From positions 547,061 to 611,060 of the forward strand of contig NQMI01000017.1 in the NCBI GenBank assembly GCA_002270565.1: a stretch of 64,000 bases of DNA, read 5' to 3'. Made by a program: the position numbers and the translations under genes. Source of the stretch: Stenocarpella maydis (lineage: Eukaryota; Ascomycota; Sordariomycetes; Diaporthales; Diaporthaceae). Of this stretch, positions 47,422 through 59,248 are shown piece by piece. The notes under the pieces are model-generated. The model saw only the letters and a list, made by a program, of their open reading frames with translations, was not told the origin of the DNA and did not search any database. Each line of letters begins with the position of its first letter. Position 1 is the first letter of the stretch.

Positions 47422-50400
47422 AGAGACTAGCCCACCTTCCGTCACTGCAGAGATGTCTTGGGAACGGCAGCGCTCTGGTCATAACGGTGCATCTGCCGCT
47501 CAAAACGGAATGGTCCAGGCCCGAGTCCCCAGCTGAAGTCGCTCCCAATAATGCGCCCACCTGCCAGTGAGAGGGCCCTTGTCCTGCTATTGGCCCTACT
47601 CAGTCATTTCAAATTTTTGTGCGCTTGCTTCAGATTCCATTGCCCGTCGCCCATCTCCCCATCAATTCAAGTCTCCCGGGCTCCTGGACAGGGCGGCAAC
47701 AGACGACATCCTCATGACCCCGGCGCGGTGGAGGTGAGTGAATCTCGGAAACCCTCACACCCGACCACATGCCCGTCCACTAGTACGTCTACGCCAGTCC
47801 ACCACAACACCAAGGCAAGCCTCAGCCGCCCTTTGCTGTCCTTCCCGCTGCTCGCAATTCCCATCATCATCATCATCTCCAGCGCGGCAGGCCACCGACC
47901 GCTGGCTGTGTCACCTCGCCATTGCCCAGCCTTTCCGAATCCGGTCGTCATTGTCGAAGCACGTCAAATGAGGCGTCCTCGCCGGGCCCTGGTCCCTCCG
48001 CATCCATCCTGACGGCTCCCACGGTCCAGCAAGCCCAGCCCAGGCACACGTTGCCCTGGTCATAGCCGTCCCCGTCCCCACCTTGCTGAGATTCAGATCT
48101 CGCAAAACCCGACAGGTTGGGCTCCGCAACGGTCGCTCGCGCCACGGACCTGCCGCGCCCCCCTCCCTGTCTCCCCCAAATGTTGCAGACGGTCACGATG
48201 CTACTTTACGGCTGAAGCCCCCCTGCTATCCTGGCCATAGTTTCCCACCGACACGACACTCGCTGCCTTGGTCTTCAGCCCTGGACAACCACGATGCAAG
48301 AAAACCGACACGGCGGTACATACAAATTATGATATTTCCATCCGAGACATGGTCTCCCCGACGCAGCTCCTAGATCCGGCCTTCACACGAGGGTCGCTTC
48401 CCTCCCCAGGACCCACACGTTTAGGCCCCCTGCCCTCCGATGTACGGACACGTACCGACGGCCAAAACCTCGGCATCAGATCGTATTCCTATGATGGCTT
48501 CGACGCGTCAGGCCAGGGTTTTGTTTTTGCTCTCTCTCCTTCTTTTCAGCTCCTCGTGGCAGATCTGAAGGTGAATATCAAGAGGCCATGGGCTCATCGA
48601 TCGTAGCTCACTCACGCTCGATTGCCTCCTATTTCCCTCTCGCGAAATGCAGGCGTTCGTCTCATGCAGCAAGACCCCCCTTCCTGGCCCGCACTGGCAG
48701 CTGGGCTTGGGCATGAGTGAGAGGGAACATTGCTCTTCTGCATTCTTCAAACGCTTCCCAGGACATCAATTCGAGACAGACGCGGATGTTGCTTCTTTGC
48801 ATGTTCGAACAGCATCGGAAACAACAATAGATGCAAGGAAGCCCACCACGGCGCATGAGTTGGGCTCAGGTGCTCGGTCGCGCCGCGGGCCATGTGCTTT
48901 TGGCATCTCCCGTTGAGATGCAATACCTGACGTACTCATTGCGCCGTTTCTTTTTATCTGCATCGCTGCTTCTCTCGATCGGGCTCCATACTATCCTGCA
49001 GCAGGGTGTGGGACATGTTCCTTGCATCCCCCAGCAATCACTGTCCTCTCCCACCTACTCGCTGTATCGCATTAAAGCCTTTTGCTTCCCCCCCCTTTAG
49101 CGTCTGTCCCAACGGAAGCCTCGCTACTGTCCAGCACGAAAATTGGTGGGATACGTAGATGAGTGACCAGCCACAGGGTCGAGCAGGGAGACATCTACGG
49201 GGGTTGGATGTCTTGCAGCGCTGACGGGTCAAAATGGTACAGTGGTACATCACCGCCCTCGCGATGTGTGCGGAGGTCTAGTCAATCGGGAGGTACAGGG
49301 ATCACCTGGCGAACCGGCTGCGCTGATCACCCTCGGGTGGCTGCTGACTGACGACTCGGGACCCAAGGTGCTGGGTTTTGGTCTGCCGCGGGCTGGAATT
49401 TGCGGTGTAAGGGGAGCTGCCTGGTGGCTATACTGCACCGTAATATACAGCCCTCCGCCTGCTAGCTCGAGTCTTGCAGGGGGGCCCTCGATATCAATGC
49501 TGCCAGCAAGACTGGCCTCTTCGTCGCCTCTGCGCCTGCCAGTCTGGTTCAGCTCCATGGGAAAGCAGAGACAAGTGGATTCGTGGAGAGGAGCCCTGCG
49601 GGCAATATTCTCACGTCGATGCCCAGCAGGTGATTGCGTGTCTGAGAGAAGGGCCATGGCGCAACGACTTAAGCCGGGGTGCGTTTACGAGCCGGCTGAG
49701 GAACGAGGGCTCTATTTTCATCTGAATGCTTACCGAGCAGTTCATCGGCAAGTGGTTCCAGACTAGGCCCTGGCAATCAAGGGTATCATTGAATACAAGC
49801 AACATCATGGCCTACGACATCACCGATGCGAGATCGTCGGTGCGAGGTAAGGCATGACATGCCCATCAATACTCGATCACGGCAGCGAAGGGAAGGGTCG
49901 ATAGGGGACTGTAGCTGGGACGGAGGGGGCGACTTGCTGCTTCCCACAGCCCGCGCAAACAAACCATTGGGTCGACCTCCGTGTTGAGCCGTTGGTTCCC
50001 CTTGGGCGGCTCTCCTCATGGCGACCCGTCCTGCTGGTTCGGATGCCAAGAAATGCGCCACAGTTGACCAATTTTAGCCAGGACTGAAGGGCTGGATTCG
50101 AAGTGCAAATGGCAGGTAAGCACTTGACCTGCCGGCAACTGGGAGCGCCCGCATTAAACGGTACTGAATGTATCTGAGGCACCCAATCGAAAGCAAGTGG
50201 ACCTGCTTGATCTTGTTCTGCGCTTAACCGGCTGCCTACTGTAACCACAACCGTTCAGTCCATCGCAAAGATGCCCCGGCTCTAGTACAGATCGCCATCA
50301 AGGCTGTGGGAAAGGGGGCGACGCAGTCCAGCGATGTCACTCTGCATGGGAGATCAAACAATGCGCATCGATGCATCAACAAATCTGGGCGGCAAACAAA

Positions 50401-53400
50401 CATGCAGAGCCGAGTTGGGATCTGCCATGCGCCGCATCGCACCAAGCGGGTGAGCTGGTACGGCTCCCGGCGCGGCTGTTGGTCACGCTGCAGTACATGG
50501 TCGACAGCTCGAGATACTGGTAGGGCCATACCGCGCACGGCAGTGCACCTCCGCTTCCTCTTCCCGAAGGCCTCCCGCGGGGCTATCACCAATCGTATTG
50601 TTTGTTGAAGGCTGGCACGATCGATGAAACATATATGGGCTGCTGGAAAATTTGTGGGGTTCGAGACCCTGGACGAACATTAACATTGTCGCTGGCCAGT
50701 AAGCAGTGGCCAAAGCGCCTGCGGCTGCATCGAGGTGATGGGGTTTCATCCCATCCGGGTGCCTTAAAATCAACTGAGCTTGCGAAGACCCAGGGAGTCT
50801 AAAAATCTGTCGAATAGTGCCCCAAAGAAACCTGGATAAGATCCTCCGCACGTCAGGTTCCGGCATGAATTATTGAGGGGGATATATGTCCTGGGCAATA
50901 TGAAGGCACTAGATCGGCCAGCCACCCGTGCATCCAACCTCTCGTCTGAGCTTCAGCGTCTTCTTGTCGTCAGCATCTGAGTGGTGGACGGGCAGATCAC
51001 CCGGCACTCAGACGAGGCGGCCGGCGGGCAGTAGGGGATGGCCTGTCATTGGGAGCGGACCGTGACGGTAATCCTCAATTCGTCGCTCCCAGGGGCTCGC
51101 GCAAGGATTACACCCTGCGCCGGGCAAGATCGTTCATGGGGGAGTCGGTTTCGAACTCCGGAGAACGCAAGGCGTCTTCGTTCTCTATCTCCTTATACCG
51201 AGGTCTCTCGGCCGCTGGGACACGGCTCTCGATGAAGGCTTCTAAAAGGGAGGCTTGCGAGGACGACGGTGGCCCGAGGCGGCAAATGCCAGGCCGCTAG
51301 GGATGTACCTATAGCCGTTCGCCAGTCAGCCAAAACAGCCGCAACAATTTGCATGGGAAACTCGAGGTCTCTACGTTTTCTCCGCCATGCGAACTGACCC
51401 GCCCAGTGAATAGGTTCCTTCTTGGCCGACAGATCCTGTTGGGTTTGGCAACGCTGCGGTGAACACTCGAAGCGGCACTTTCTTGGTCTCCAGCCCGAAA
51501 TGCATCGGGATTTCATCGTCGCCAATCTATGCGGGAGGCTCCACTGCCGCGCTGTGAGAGCTTTCCCCACGATGGACCCTGGCCGCCGACCCCTGCCGCA
51601 CATAATCTCCCCTGCAGCTGACAGTGGAGCTTATGCGTGGCTGTGGTGTACAGACTACACTGGCGAGGGGTCTGCACTGAGAACCCACCGTGTCTGAACC
51701 TCTGATGTTGCCCAGGGCTATGGTCTAGGAGACTGGGGAGACAACCAGGCCTGAGATTCGAGAGGCATCAAGACTCGTGGCGGGCACAGCGCCAGCGAGC
51801 AAATGTGGCTGCTCGGGTCTCGTAATGGCCCGAGGCTCTGCCCGACAACGAAGCCGGTCAACGTCCTCTAGCTGCTCGTAGCATACCAGCGCTCCGGTAC
51901 AGGGCGGCGCCGCCCTCCTAGCCTCCTCGCCTGACGTTGCGGTCGGGGTCTTTAGCCTGTTTTACCTTGAATGCCACCCCAGCTGACCCGTGATGGCGGA
52001 GAGGCGGCTGGCCCAATAAACAATGTTAAATGGGCAATGGAACAAGACCTCCCAAGGACGCCCTGGGCCCCTGGACAAATTGGCGGAAACGCGGTGGGCG
52101 GCCCCGAGGCGGAGATAAAGCCAATGGGAGGAGGTTCTCACGAGCACCGTCCTCCGGTACGTACCTGTTGCAAACGTTGCACCAAGGGAGACACGACGCG
52201 AGTCGTGAGCAGCAAAAGAGCTCTGCTTCAGATGGATGGTTTTTGACCGCTGTGCGACCTGAAGTTCATTGTGGCTGTAGTGTAGTCGGCGAGTCGGGGA
52301 GGTTGTGCGTCCTTGCAAGGGCCATCTGTGCAGGCATGTCGCATCATAGCCGGGGCTTGCATACCTCTCTGCACTTCGGCATGCGGACAGACCAGCAGCG
52401 CATCACAACAGCTTGGGAGTTGAAATACCGTTGCATCACACACTCAGACGCGGTGGATAACGACTCCACGAGCCCCCCTCACCGACCACCCGAGCCCCCT
52501 GGAGGCGCTACGATCAGTATTTTCCGCCTGAGCGGAGTGATACTCGCTACCACCAGGTGACAACCACAAGAGGAACAGCCCCACTCTATCCATAGCCTCG
52601 TCCGGTTGATCCGCCGTGTCAGGTGCGGGCGCCCATGTTGGTCTTGCTCAATGGGCACACCGACATCATCGACATCCAAGTGGCACGCGCCAACCCTCGA
52701 GACGGAAATCTGCATCCTCTTCTGCTGCAGTCTTGGTGGTGCGAGGGCCTGCGACGGCGGTGCCAAGGCAGCCGGAGCCAAGGGCATTGGCTGCACTGTA
52801 CACCATCTGCACGCCATGCTCTCTCGATGATCAGTCACTACAGCAGGGGCACACTGCTCTCGTTGTGCGGTCCGCTCCACCGTAATCGTCACTCGGCAGC
52901 GGTGGGACAGTGGGATGATCCTTCGCCATGCGACGATGAATCTGGGACATCTTGTCCCCACCACCAAGGAGTGATAAGCTGTCACAGCCGCCCCGGGCAG
53001 GCCTCGTCGGCGCTGCTCGCTCGGAACCGAACAGACCCCTCATGACCGACGGCTGCGCTAGGCATGGGTCGCTGGACTGCACTCCATGTTTGCAGACATT
53101 AGACTCCCCACCCACACGCCTCCGAGCGTGATGGGCCGTCGACCTCCCGGAAGCATGTTCAATTCCTGTTGCCTAAAGAGTGGATCGCTCATGGTCCTGG
53201 CCTCCTGAGAGCATGTGCCTTCGCATCCCGTACCGGCGGCGGGTGGCCAGTGAGTGTGCTTCGTCCGGGACTCGCCTTCTCAGATGTATTAATCCAAACC
53301 AGAACCGATGCGGAAGCCGATGGTTTGTTTCTCGGGAGGCCAGCTTAGCCAGCACATGGCAAGCCGCCCCCCTTGTCTACGCTACGCTAGATCGTGATCT

Positions 53401-56340
53401 GGCATTGGCGTGGCATGGGCACGGTGGCCTCGTGCTCGTCTTGGTGGATGGAGTCAGACTCAGCCGGGTGGGAAAGGGGGCGATTTCAACAGGTACGAGT
53501 TCTGGCCGAAACATGCAAGTCGGTCTCCCGCCATACTGGTACCGGCCGTTAGCCTCGTTGCTGTGCATTCCGCTCCCCCCCCTCCGCACTGACTCTTGGC
53601 CAGGGCCCTAGCCTAGACCGAGAAGGAGGGCTGTCCTTTCCGTTCCCTCGGGAGCTGGCCCCAGGCTCATCGACGCCTCGATTACTATGTGCTGTACGAT
53701 ACTACATACCTAGGTAGTATGTAAGCTATTTCCGTCCGGCTCGGCTCCCGTACGCTACGCCTGCCCTCAACGTTGTGTGCACTACCCGACGGGCTAATAA
53801 CAAAGGGCAGAGCCAGTCTCTGGTCGCCTGTCTCATGTTTGGTACCTTTTTGGCCTGTCAGTGCCATGTGGCACTAGAGGGCGTACCTGTGCTGCCGCCC
53901 GGTCGATAAACATCCACCCACCTCCTCTCCACCTTCCATGTGCCTGGCTGGGAATAACGCCTGGCTCCATTCTAGCTGAACAGTCAGTCGTCCATGGGCC
54001 TGAGGGCAATCTGCATCTTCCCACGACAATGCCCCCCGGTGGCCCCGCCTCCTCCCCACTTTCACACACACACACACACAAGGAAGACCTCTTCCTCCCT
54101 GCCCCTGCCCTGCGCTCCCTAATTGAGACAAGGCAGCACAAATGAGCCGCAGACCATTGGGCACCCGGCCCCGAAGGGCACCTGTTACACTTGGGCAACC
54201 ATTAAATTTTTTTTTTTTTTTAAATTTTTTTTAAAAAAAGAACCCTGTTACGAGAGTGGCCGAGACGCCCTGCCATTGGACTGTTTACGAACGACACATG
54301 AGTAGCAGCCCGAGACACACACACAAATAGCGGCCGTCTGACGGCGTACGGCCCCGCTCCGTCGGTATTGTTTGTGTTCAAACCAAGCAGTCGCCTTGCC
54401 CCTCGCACTGTTTCTGCCATCTCAGCCGGATGGTACCCACAAGCACCCCGTTCCTGTGCGCCTCAACGGTCTTCTGTAGCACCACGACGCTCCTACGCTC
54501 GGGAATCCGCGTGAGCTACCAAGCTGTTGGGTTCCCCCCCCCCCAATGCCTTCCCTAGTTCGACCTGAGAGCCCACTCGCCCTCGCCATCACCTGGGCAG
54601 CACGAGGGATCAGGAACCCAAACAGGGCGAGGTGTAGGTGCCACCTTGCCCGTGTGTGGGTTTGGCTCGCGCCCTCCCTCCCTGACCCTGTGAAGTATCC
54701 TGCCTGTCGGGTGATTCTGGAGGATAAGTCGCAGGGCTTGGCCAGACACAGAATTCGGGTGCAAGTTGAGGTTCTCTGCCTACCTCTCCGCAGATACCCA
54801 CACCATGTCGAACTGACAAAATTAAATCCTCGCCCAGTGTGGCCCCTCTCACCCCTGGTGCACGCTAAATCACCCACGTTGGGGGCGCCGTCAGCATCTT
54901 CATCGGTAGACGTCTCCGGCCCCGTCCCAAAATGAAACTCTTCCACGTTTTCCTCGCGCTTGCTAACCAAATGAGATCTCCACAGTTCGATCATGGTTCA
55001 ACAGTTTGTATTTCTGTCACTTTCGACTGCTGCCTGGGGGGCTACAGCAACCTGGCCCCTGCCGCTGGGACGAGAATTACATCTCCTCCGCTCCGGGCTG
55101 ACCTACGCGATGCCACCCATTGCGCGATACAGCTTATGCGTGGCCTGGATAACTCTTCCATGCCGGAGCCTACTCTAGGCCACGATTTATAAGCATACCC
55201 TGCTGCAGTAGCTTGGAGTTTATTGTACCCTGGCTGAAGGCGATGACCCAAGAGGGGGCAATCCTTGAACAAACAAACCCATAGCTGGATTCATCGGGAC
55301 AGACGACGCTTTAGCCTTTTGATCCTTCGTATGGCTCGTGCCGGCTTTCGCCCCACGAGGGACCTTGAGCGGGCAGGGGAACAGCTTGGTCGACCCCAAT
55401 CTATACTATACTTGGAAACCCGGAATATTTCCGCATGAAAAGCTTACTAGCAGATGGATCATGGCCTCCCGCCCCCTTCCCCCGGGACGGATCGCCCATG
55501 TCCAAGTTAGGAAGCCGTAGCCCTCTCCAATTGGAACAAGCAGCGGGACTAGAGGACCGCGTTGAGAGACCGAGAGGGATGTTTCGCAATTGTTCGCAGG
55601 TGCGAGGTTGAACAGCGTCTTCTCTTGTCATCCATTCCCTGGGTTCCTTGCCCGTCTAATTTCTCCATGGGGGGGGGGGCACTTTGCTTCCCTAATTGGG
55701 ACATTGAGACAGGTTGGTCTCGTGGACTAACCAAAAACACTCGGCAGCTCGCGCACTGATCGAAACCACTATCTGCTCCCACAGTGGGGCCTCTCATCGA
55801 TGGTGACATGTTCCGATGGGCCCGAGATGTGTGGTTTTGGTTGCCTGTCGAGGCGCAGCTGCACGGACTGGCGTGGGGACGTTATTTTTCTTGCGGAATG
55901 GCATGGACGTTTTTTTTTTCCTTCTTCTTTTGTTTGTTTGCTCGCGTGGCCGTTTCCCATCGGGCGGGCTGTCAGGCACACAGATTGCAATACGGTACCT
56001 ACACTAGACTTTCTCCTTTGCGCTAGGCTATTTGCTGTCGTCGGCTGCGCAGTTCAGGAGGCGCGAGCGGTGGTGGAGATGCCGTAGGCCGGGCTGGACC
56101 TCGTCGACGCCGAGACACTAGCTTGGTCATGATATCGATAGCTAGATATACGGCCGACGTTGGGCCTAGAAGCAGAAGCAGCAGCAGCAGGGGATCCTAT
56201 GCTAGAATGAAGGTTCTGCAGGAGGCTACAAAAGGTCCCTCGCTGGAAATGGATGGCATGTGCCGCATCCGGAAGGCTTGTTGCGGTTACGGGGGCGGGA
56301 GGGAGAATGTTTGTAAGTTGATCCTGGAATTGCTCGGACC

Positions 56341-57108
56341 ATGGCCAACATCGAATTGAGTTTGCCGAAATCTACAAGAAACTACCGTGTTCAGGCATCA
56401 GAACCCAGTCCCGCCACGGGTGCTCCATGGCATCCCTGCGCGGGGAGTAGATACGTGTTGAGCTGGCGCAAGCTACGCCGGGGGGCACGCATCCCGGCGT
56501 CTGGTCTTGAGCATAAAAAGTCTCCCCAGGCGGCCAGTGAGGATAAGAGAATGTCGCGAGGGATAACCAGGTCTCTTGCCCTAGGCACGGTGCGGTTCAT
56601 CACGTTGCTATTTCAGATCCCGCTGGCTCTGTCAAGAGAACATCGCTTCGGCGCTAGCACGGTCTGGAATCCACGGGATGAACTTGTGCGTAGATCATAT
56701 AGGCCAGCTCTGATACAACATAAGGGCTCCAGAGCCCTATACCCCAGATCTGCTCTATGTTCTTCGGAAAGGGACGTGGTTATGGCTGTTGCAATGGCTT
56801 ACTTCACAATGCAGCCCTATAGGACAGAGCGGTTGGCACTGAATCAAGTAGACTTTGAGTCTGTTCTCAAACATGTCCAGGATATCTGCACTTTCCTCGA
56901 AGCTTGGCGAGGTTCCATCCTATGTGAAACTGTATCGCTACACACGAGACTGATAGGCTGTGTCTTGGGTGCACGAGGCTTCCCTTGCACTGGTCGCCGA
57001 TGTGGACTCGTTGAAACTCACTCGACTGGATCACAAAGTCCTGACACGATAGCACAGCCTTTATTATATACAACCCGGTTGAGCGAGGATATCGCGAAAT
57101 CTCCCTAG
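56341..57108 (+). CDS. Long open frame of unknown status (255 codons)
   Basis: The longest frame in the gene-poor right half. The translation has no signal peptide, no recognisable domain and an irregular composition with many Arg, Ser and Cys. The flanks show no obvious partner exons. It may be a chance frame, an orphan gene or the remnant of a gene. Listed only because of its length. Confidence 0.2.
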   Translation: MANIELSLPKSTRNYRVQASEPSPATGAPWHPCAGSRYVLSWRKLRRGARIPASGLEHKKSPQAASEDKRMSRGITRSLALGTVRFITLLFQIPLALSREHRFGASTVWNPRDELVRRSYRPALIQHKGSRALYPRSALCSSERDVVMAVAMAYFTMQPYRTERLALNQVDFESVLKHVQDICTFLEAWRGSILCETVSLHTRLIGCVLGARGFPCTGRRCGLVETHSTGSQSPDTIAQPLLYTTRLSEDIAKSP

Positions 57109-57433
57109 GAAAGTTGTCATGGGCCGCGATCCCTAACTTTGAAGACGGAGTTGATCGAGTGACACATGTCTATCATGATCCACGTTCCATCGCAGCTGGA
57201 GGCCGGCCAGGATCCTTCTGACCTCTGAAAATTCCCTAAACACCGTTTTATAGAGCGTGGGGTCCAATCTAGCGGGAATTGAAGAAGTGCGCATGATAAC
57301 TACGGTGGTTTTCTTTGTGCTGTTACCTAGTTGGGACTCTGTCCGCCATTCTGGCTTTCGGTTGTAAGATACAAACTGTTCTTCAGCCCCCCCCCCCCCA
57401 AAAGTCTGTATTGTGTTCCTAGGTACATAGCCA

Positions 57434-57830
57434 TCAGCAGCTGAACCACGTCAGTGCCACCTCGTGCGTAGTGGAAAACGTCACGTCGTCATTGGTCATC
57501 AGGCCGACAGCTGAAGAGTTGGAACTGCTCAGAGAGATGGTTTCCCCGATGCTTAGCAACGCCGCAGAGCCAGTCCCAAAGAGACCACTGCATGGGCTGA
57601 GGACCAAGTCGGGTGTCGCGATCGTGTCGGTCCCGGTCGAAGCCAAGCGCGACGACCTGTATTGGGTTAGAATCTTCCCCTGCAGGAGCATCTGGGCGGG
57701 GAGCTGACAACTTACTGTCCTGTCGGCTGAGAGCGACGTAGAAACGCCACCGGGTGGGCAGCTCTTTTCATAATACGTGACGTTGGATATACTTATTCCT
57801 GAGGGGCTCACACAGGCAATGCTTGCTGAC
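57434..57830 (-). pseudogene. DUF4360-family secreted protein, decayed by internal deletion
   Basis: Two conserved ends of a small fungal secreted-protein family are recognisable. The upstream part reads ISISNVTYYEKSCPPGGVST then SADRT, like the family opening (SVxYxGxGCPxGTVSVS). A proper intron follows (complement of 57657..57715, 59 bp, GTAAGT donor, CTAAC branch, CAG acceptor). Splicing continues as VVALGFDRD, again family-like. About 15 codons later the frame is lost: the conserved end (LSPCSG, SLSSSNSSAVGLMTNDD and a final LTWFSC) is in a different frame. About 100 residues of the usual core, including the NCQLN-like centre, are absent. No signal peptide is found upstream. I conclude internal deletion plus frameshift. 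The family match is from memory of its pattern and needs a profile search. Confidence 0.6.
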
Positions 57831-58425
57831 CTCGGAAGGGTACGGTTGAAGATGCTTAACACTTCTCTTAGAGGGCGGCCTAGGACTTGGAAGACCCAGA
57901 GAGGCTTCAGAGAGCCCAAGTCTGTCCATCTTGGTCTCGATGCCGCAGTTCTATACTCGACCGAATGGAAGCGCAGCACTTACGGAACGTCACCTGCCAT
58001 GCCAGGACTTACCGAGCCGAATGGGACTCACACCAATTGGATCTTGCATTCCCAGGAGCTTGGGCAACCTAAGTCGCTAGAGTGGAATGGTTTGCGTCTC
58101 TTGCCTAGAGCCAAGACCCCACGATGTAACTAAGACGTCGGCTTATTGAGCCAGGATCATGGCGAGTTGTAAAAGCTAGAGAGAGACACATCTATAATCA
58201 TGCCCGCAAATCTAATAAAAGTGGAGAGCTAACACCCAAGTATAGTATGGAATTATTAAGAAACAGACTGCCGTGGTTTGTAGTATTTGACATTAGGTTT
58301 GGATACGGGATGGTCCCTTTCCAGGTCTCTTGCACTTTTCCCCCATTGGGCCAATAACATTGAACTGAAAACTGCTTTTATGAAACGAACCGTCCATGCT
58401 CGGGCACTCTATAATCGTGGACAGC
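57831..58425. other. Intergenic stretch between DUF4360 remnant and TIR element
   Basis: No gene or RNA was recognised. The small frame at 57777-58133 is antisense to and beyond the pseudogene. Its right end carries the left copy of the 10-bp direct repeat (58416-58425). Confidence 0.5.
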
Positions 58426-58920
58426 GGTCAGCGTTCACGCACCCAGCTTTTTCCGTAGGCGCACCCAGTACAAGAAATTAATCATGCAGCACACTATAAA
58501 TTCTTATACCTCCCCTACCCTCTAGCCCCTCCATGCCCCTCCAGCCCCTCTATAGCCCTCTATGCCCCTTTATTGCCCCTTCATGCGTCCAGAGGATTGC
58601 CCTTCACGCGCGCCCAGAGGAAGGCCCTCCATATGTCCAGAAGAAGGCCCTCCATGCGCCTAGAGGAAGGACTTTTAAAGGGATACATTTTAGAGGGGAA
58701 TAGAGGGGCATAAAGGGGAGGAGGGCCTTCCTCTAGGCGCGTGGAAGGCCTTCCTTAGGTGCATAAAGGGCCTTTACGTAAGGTAGGGCCTAAGTACGGG
58801 ATTAAGAAGCTATAGTACAAAGGACCTGAGTTTATTGTACGCTTAGTTTCTTATACTGGGTGCGCCTACGGAAAGAGCTGGGTGCGTGAACGCAAAAAGC
58901 TGGGTGCATGAACGCTGGCC
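58426..58920. mobile_element. Non-autonomous TIR element with 10-bp flanking direct repeat (MULE- or hAT-like MITE)
   Basis: The left arm (58426-58481) and the complement of the right arm (58843-58920) share a terminal inverted repeat beginning GGYCAGCGTTCAYGCACC and running on through CGTAGGCGCACCCAGTA. The right arm has one extra copy of a 22-bp subunit (GCGTTCAYGCACCCAGCTYTTT). The identical 10-mer CGTGGACAGC occurs directly outside both ends (58416-58425 and 58922-58931, with one extra base on the right), as expected for a target duplication. The interior contains inverted copies of an AGAGGAAGG/CCTTCCTCT block (58640-58680 against 58717-58755) and CCCCT-rich runs. No transposase frame exists. 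The duplication length favours Mutator-like or hAT elements over Tc1/mariner. Confidence 0.75.
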
Positions 58921-59177
58921 GCGTGGACAGCACGCACTTATGTATCTCCACCAACAAAGCCCACCTCGTCAATATACAAATAGGCAGGCAGGCACTATTG
59001 CAAAGCTGTTTAACAGGGTCATGGATACCACAGAGAGAGTGAAGCCTCGCCTGCCTCCCGAGACTGAATCTGAGGGCTTGATTATGGCACACAAAATTGT
59101 TACTTGATGCGAATAAGAATTATTGTCCGGGCTCTTGAGGGTGCCAGGAGATCAGAAAGGACTAGAAGCAAAAGCTA

Positions 59178-59248
59178 TGCGTCAGCCCGGAGTCGAACCG
59201 GGGGCCCATCGATGGCAACGATGGATTTTACCGCTAAACCACTAACGC
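59178..59248 (-). tRNA. tRNA-Gly(GCC)
   Basis: Read on the minus strand this 71-nt gene folds into a standard cloverleaf: acceptor stem GCGTTAG with CTGACGC, a D-arm containing GTGGTTTAGCGG (A box), anticodon loop TTGCCAT with anticodon GCC, and T-arm CCGGTTCGACTCCGG (B box), followed by discriminator A at 59178. There is no intron. A TTTT run on the minus strand about 5 nt downstream (59170-59173) can serve as the polymerase III terminator. It sits between two mobile elements. Confidence 0.96.

Larger units (their letters stand above)
46222..57433. other. Eleven-kilobase gene-poor region upstream of the Myb gene
   Basis: No confident gene. It begins with the Myb promoter, rich in GTAC/CCTAGG palindromes (46600-46770), then a TTCAGC run (47313-47337) and a GGGCA array (47390-47421). 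A frame at 48268-48606 looks mildly protein-like but stops. TACCTAGGTA occurs at 53707-53716 and an A/T homopolymer palindrome at about 54204-54240. The 255-codon frame at 56341-57108 has no recognised domain. The rest shows no codon or family signal by eye. Confidence 0.45.

Noticed and set aside
50641..50690. B-box-like GGTTCGAGACC suggesting a tRNA
   Set aside because: No A box at the right distance, no anticodon arm and no acceptor stem could be folded.
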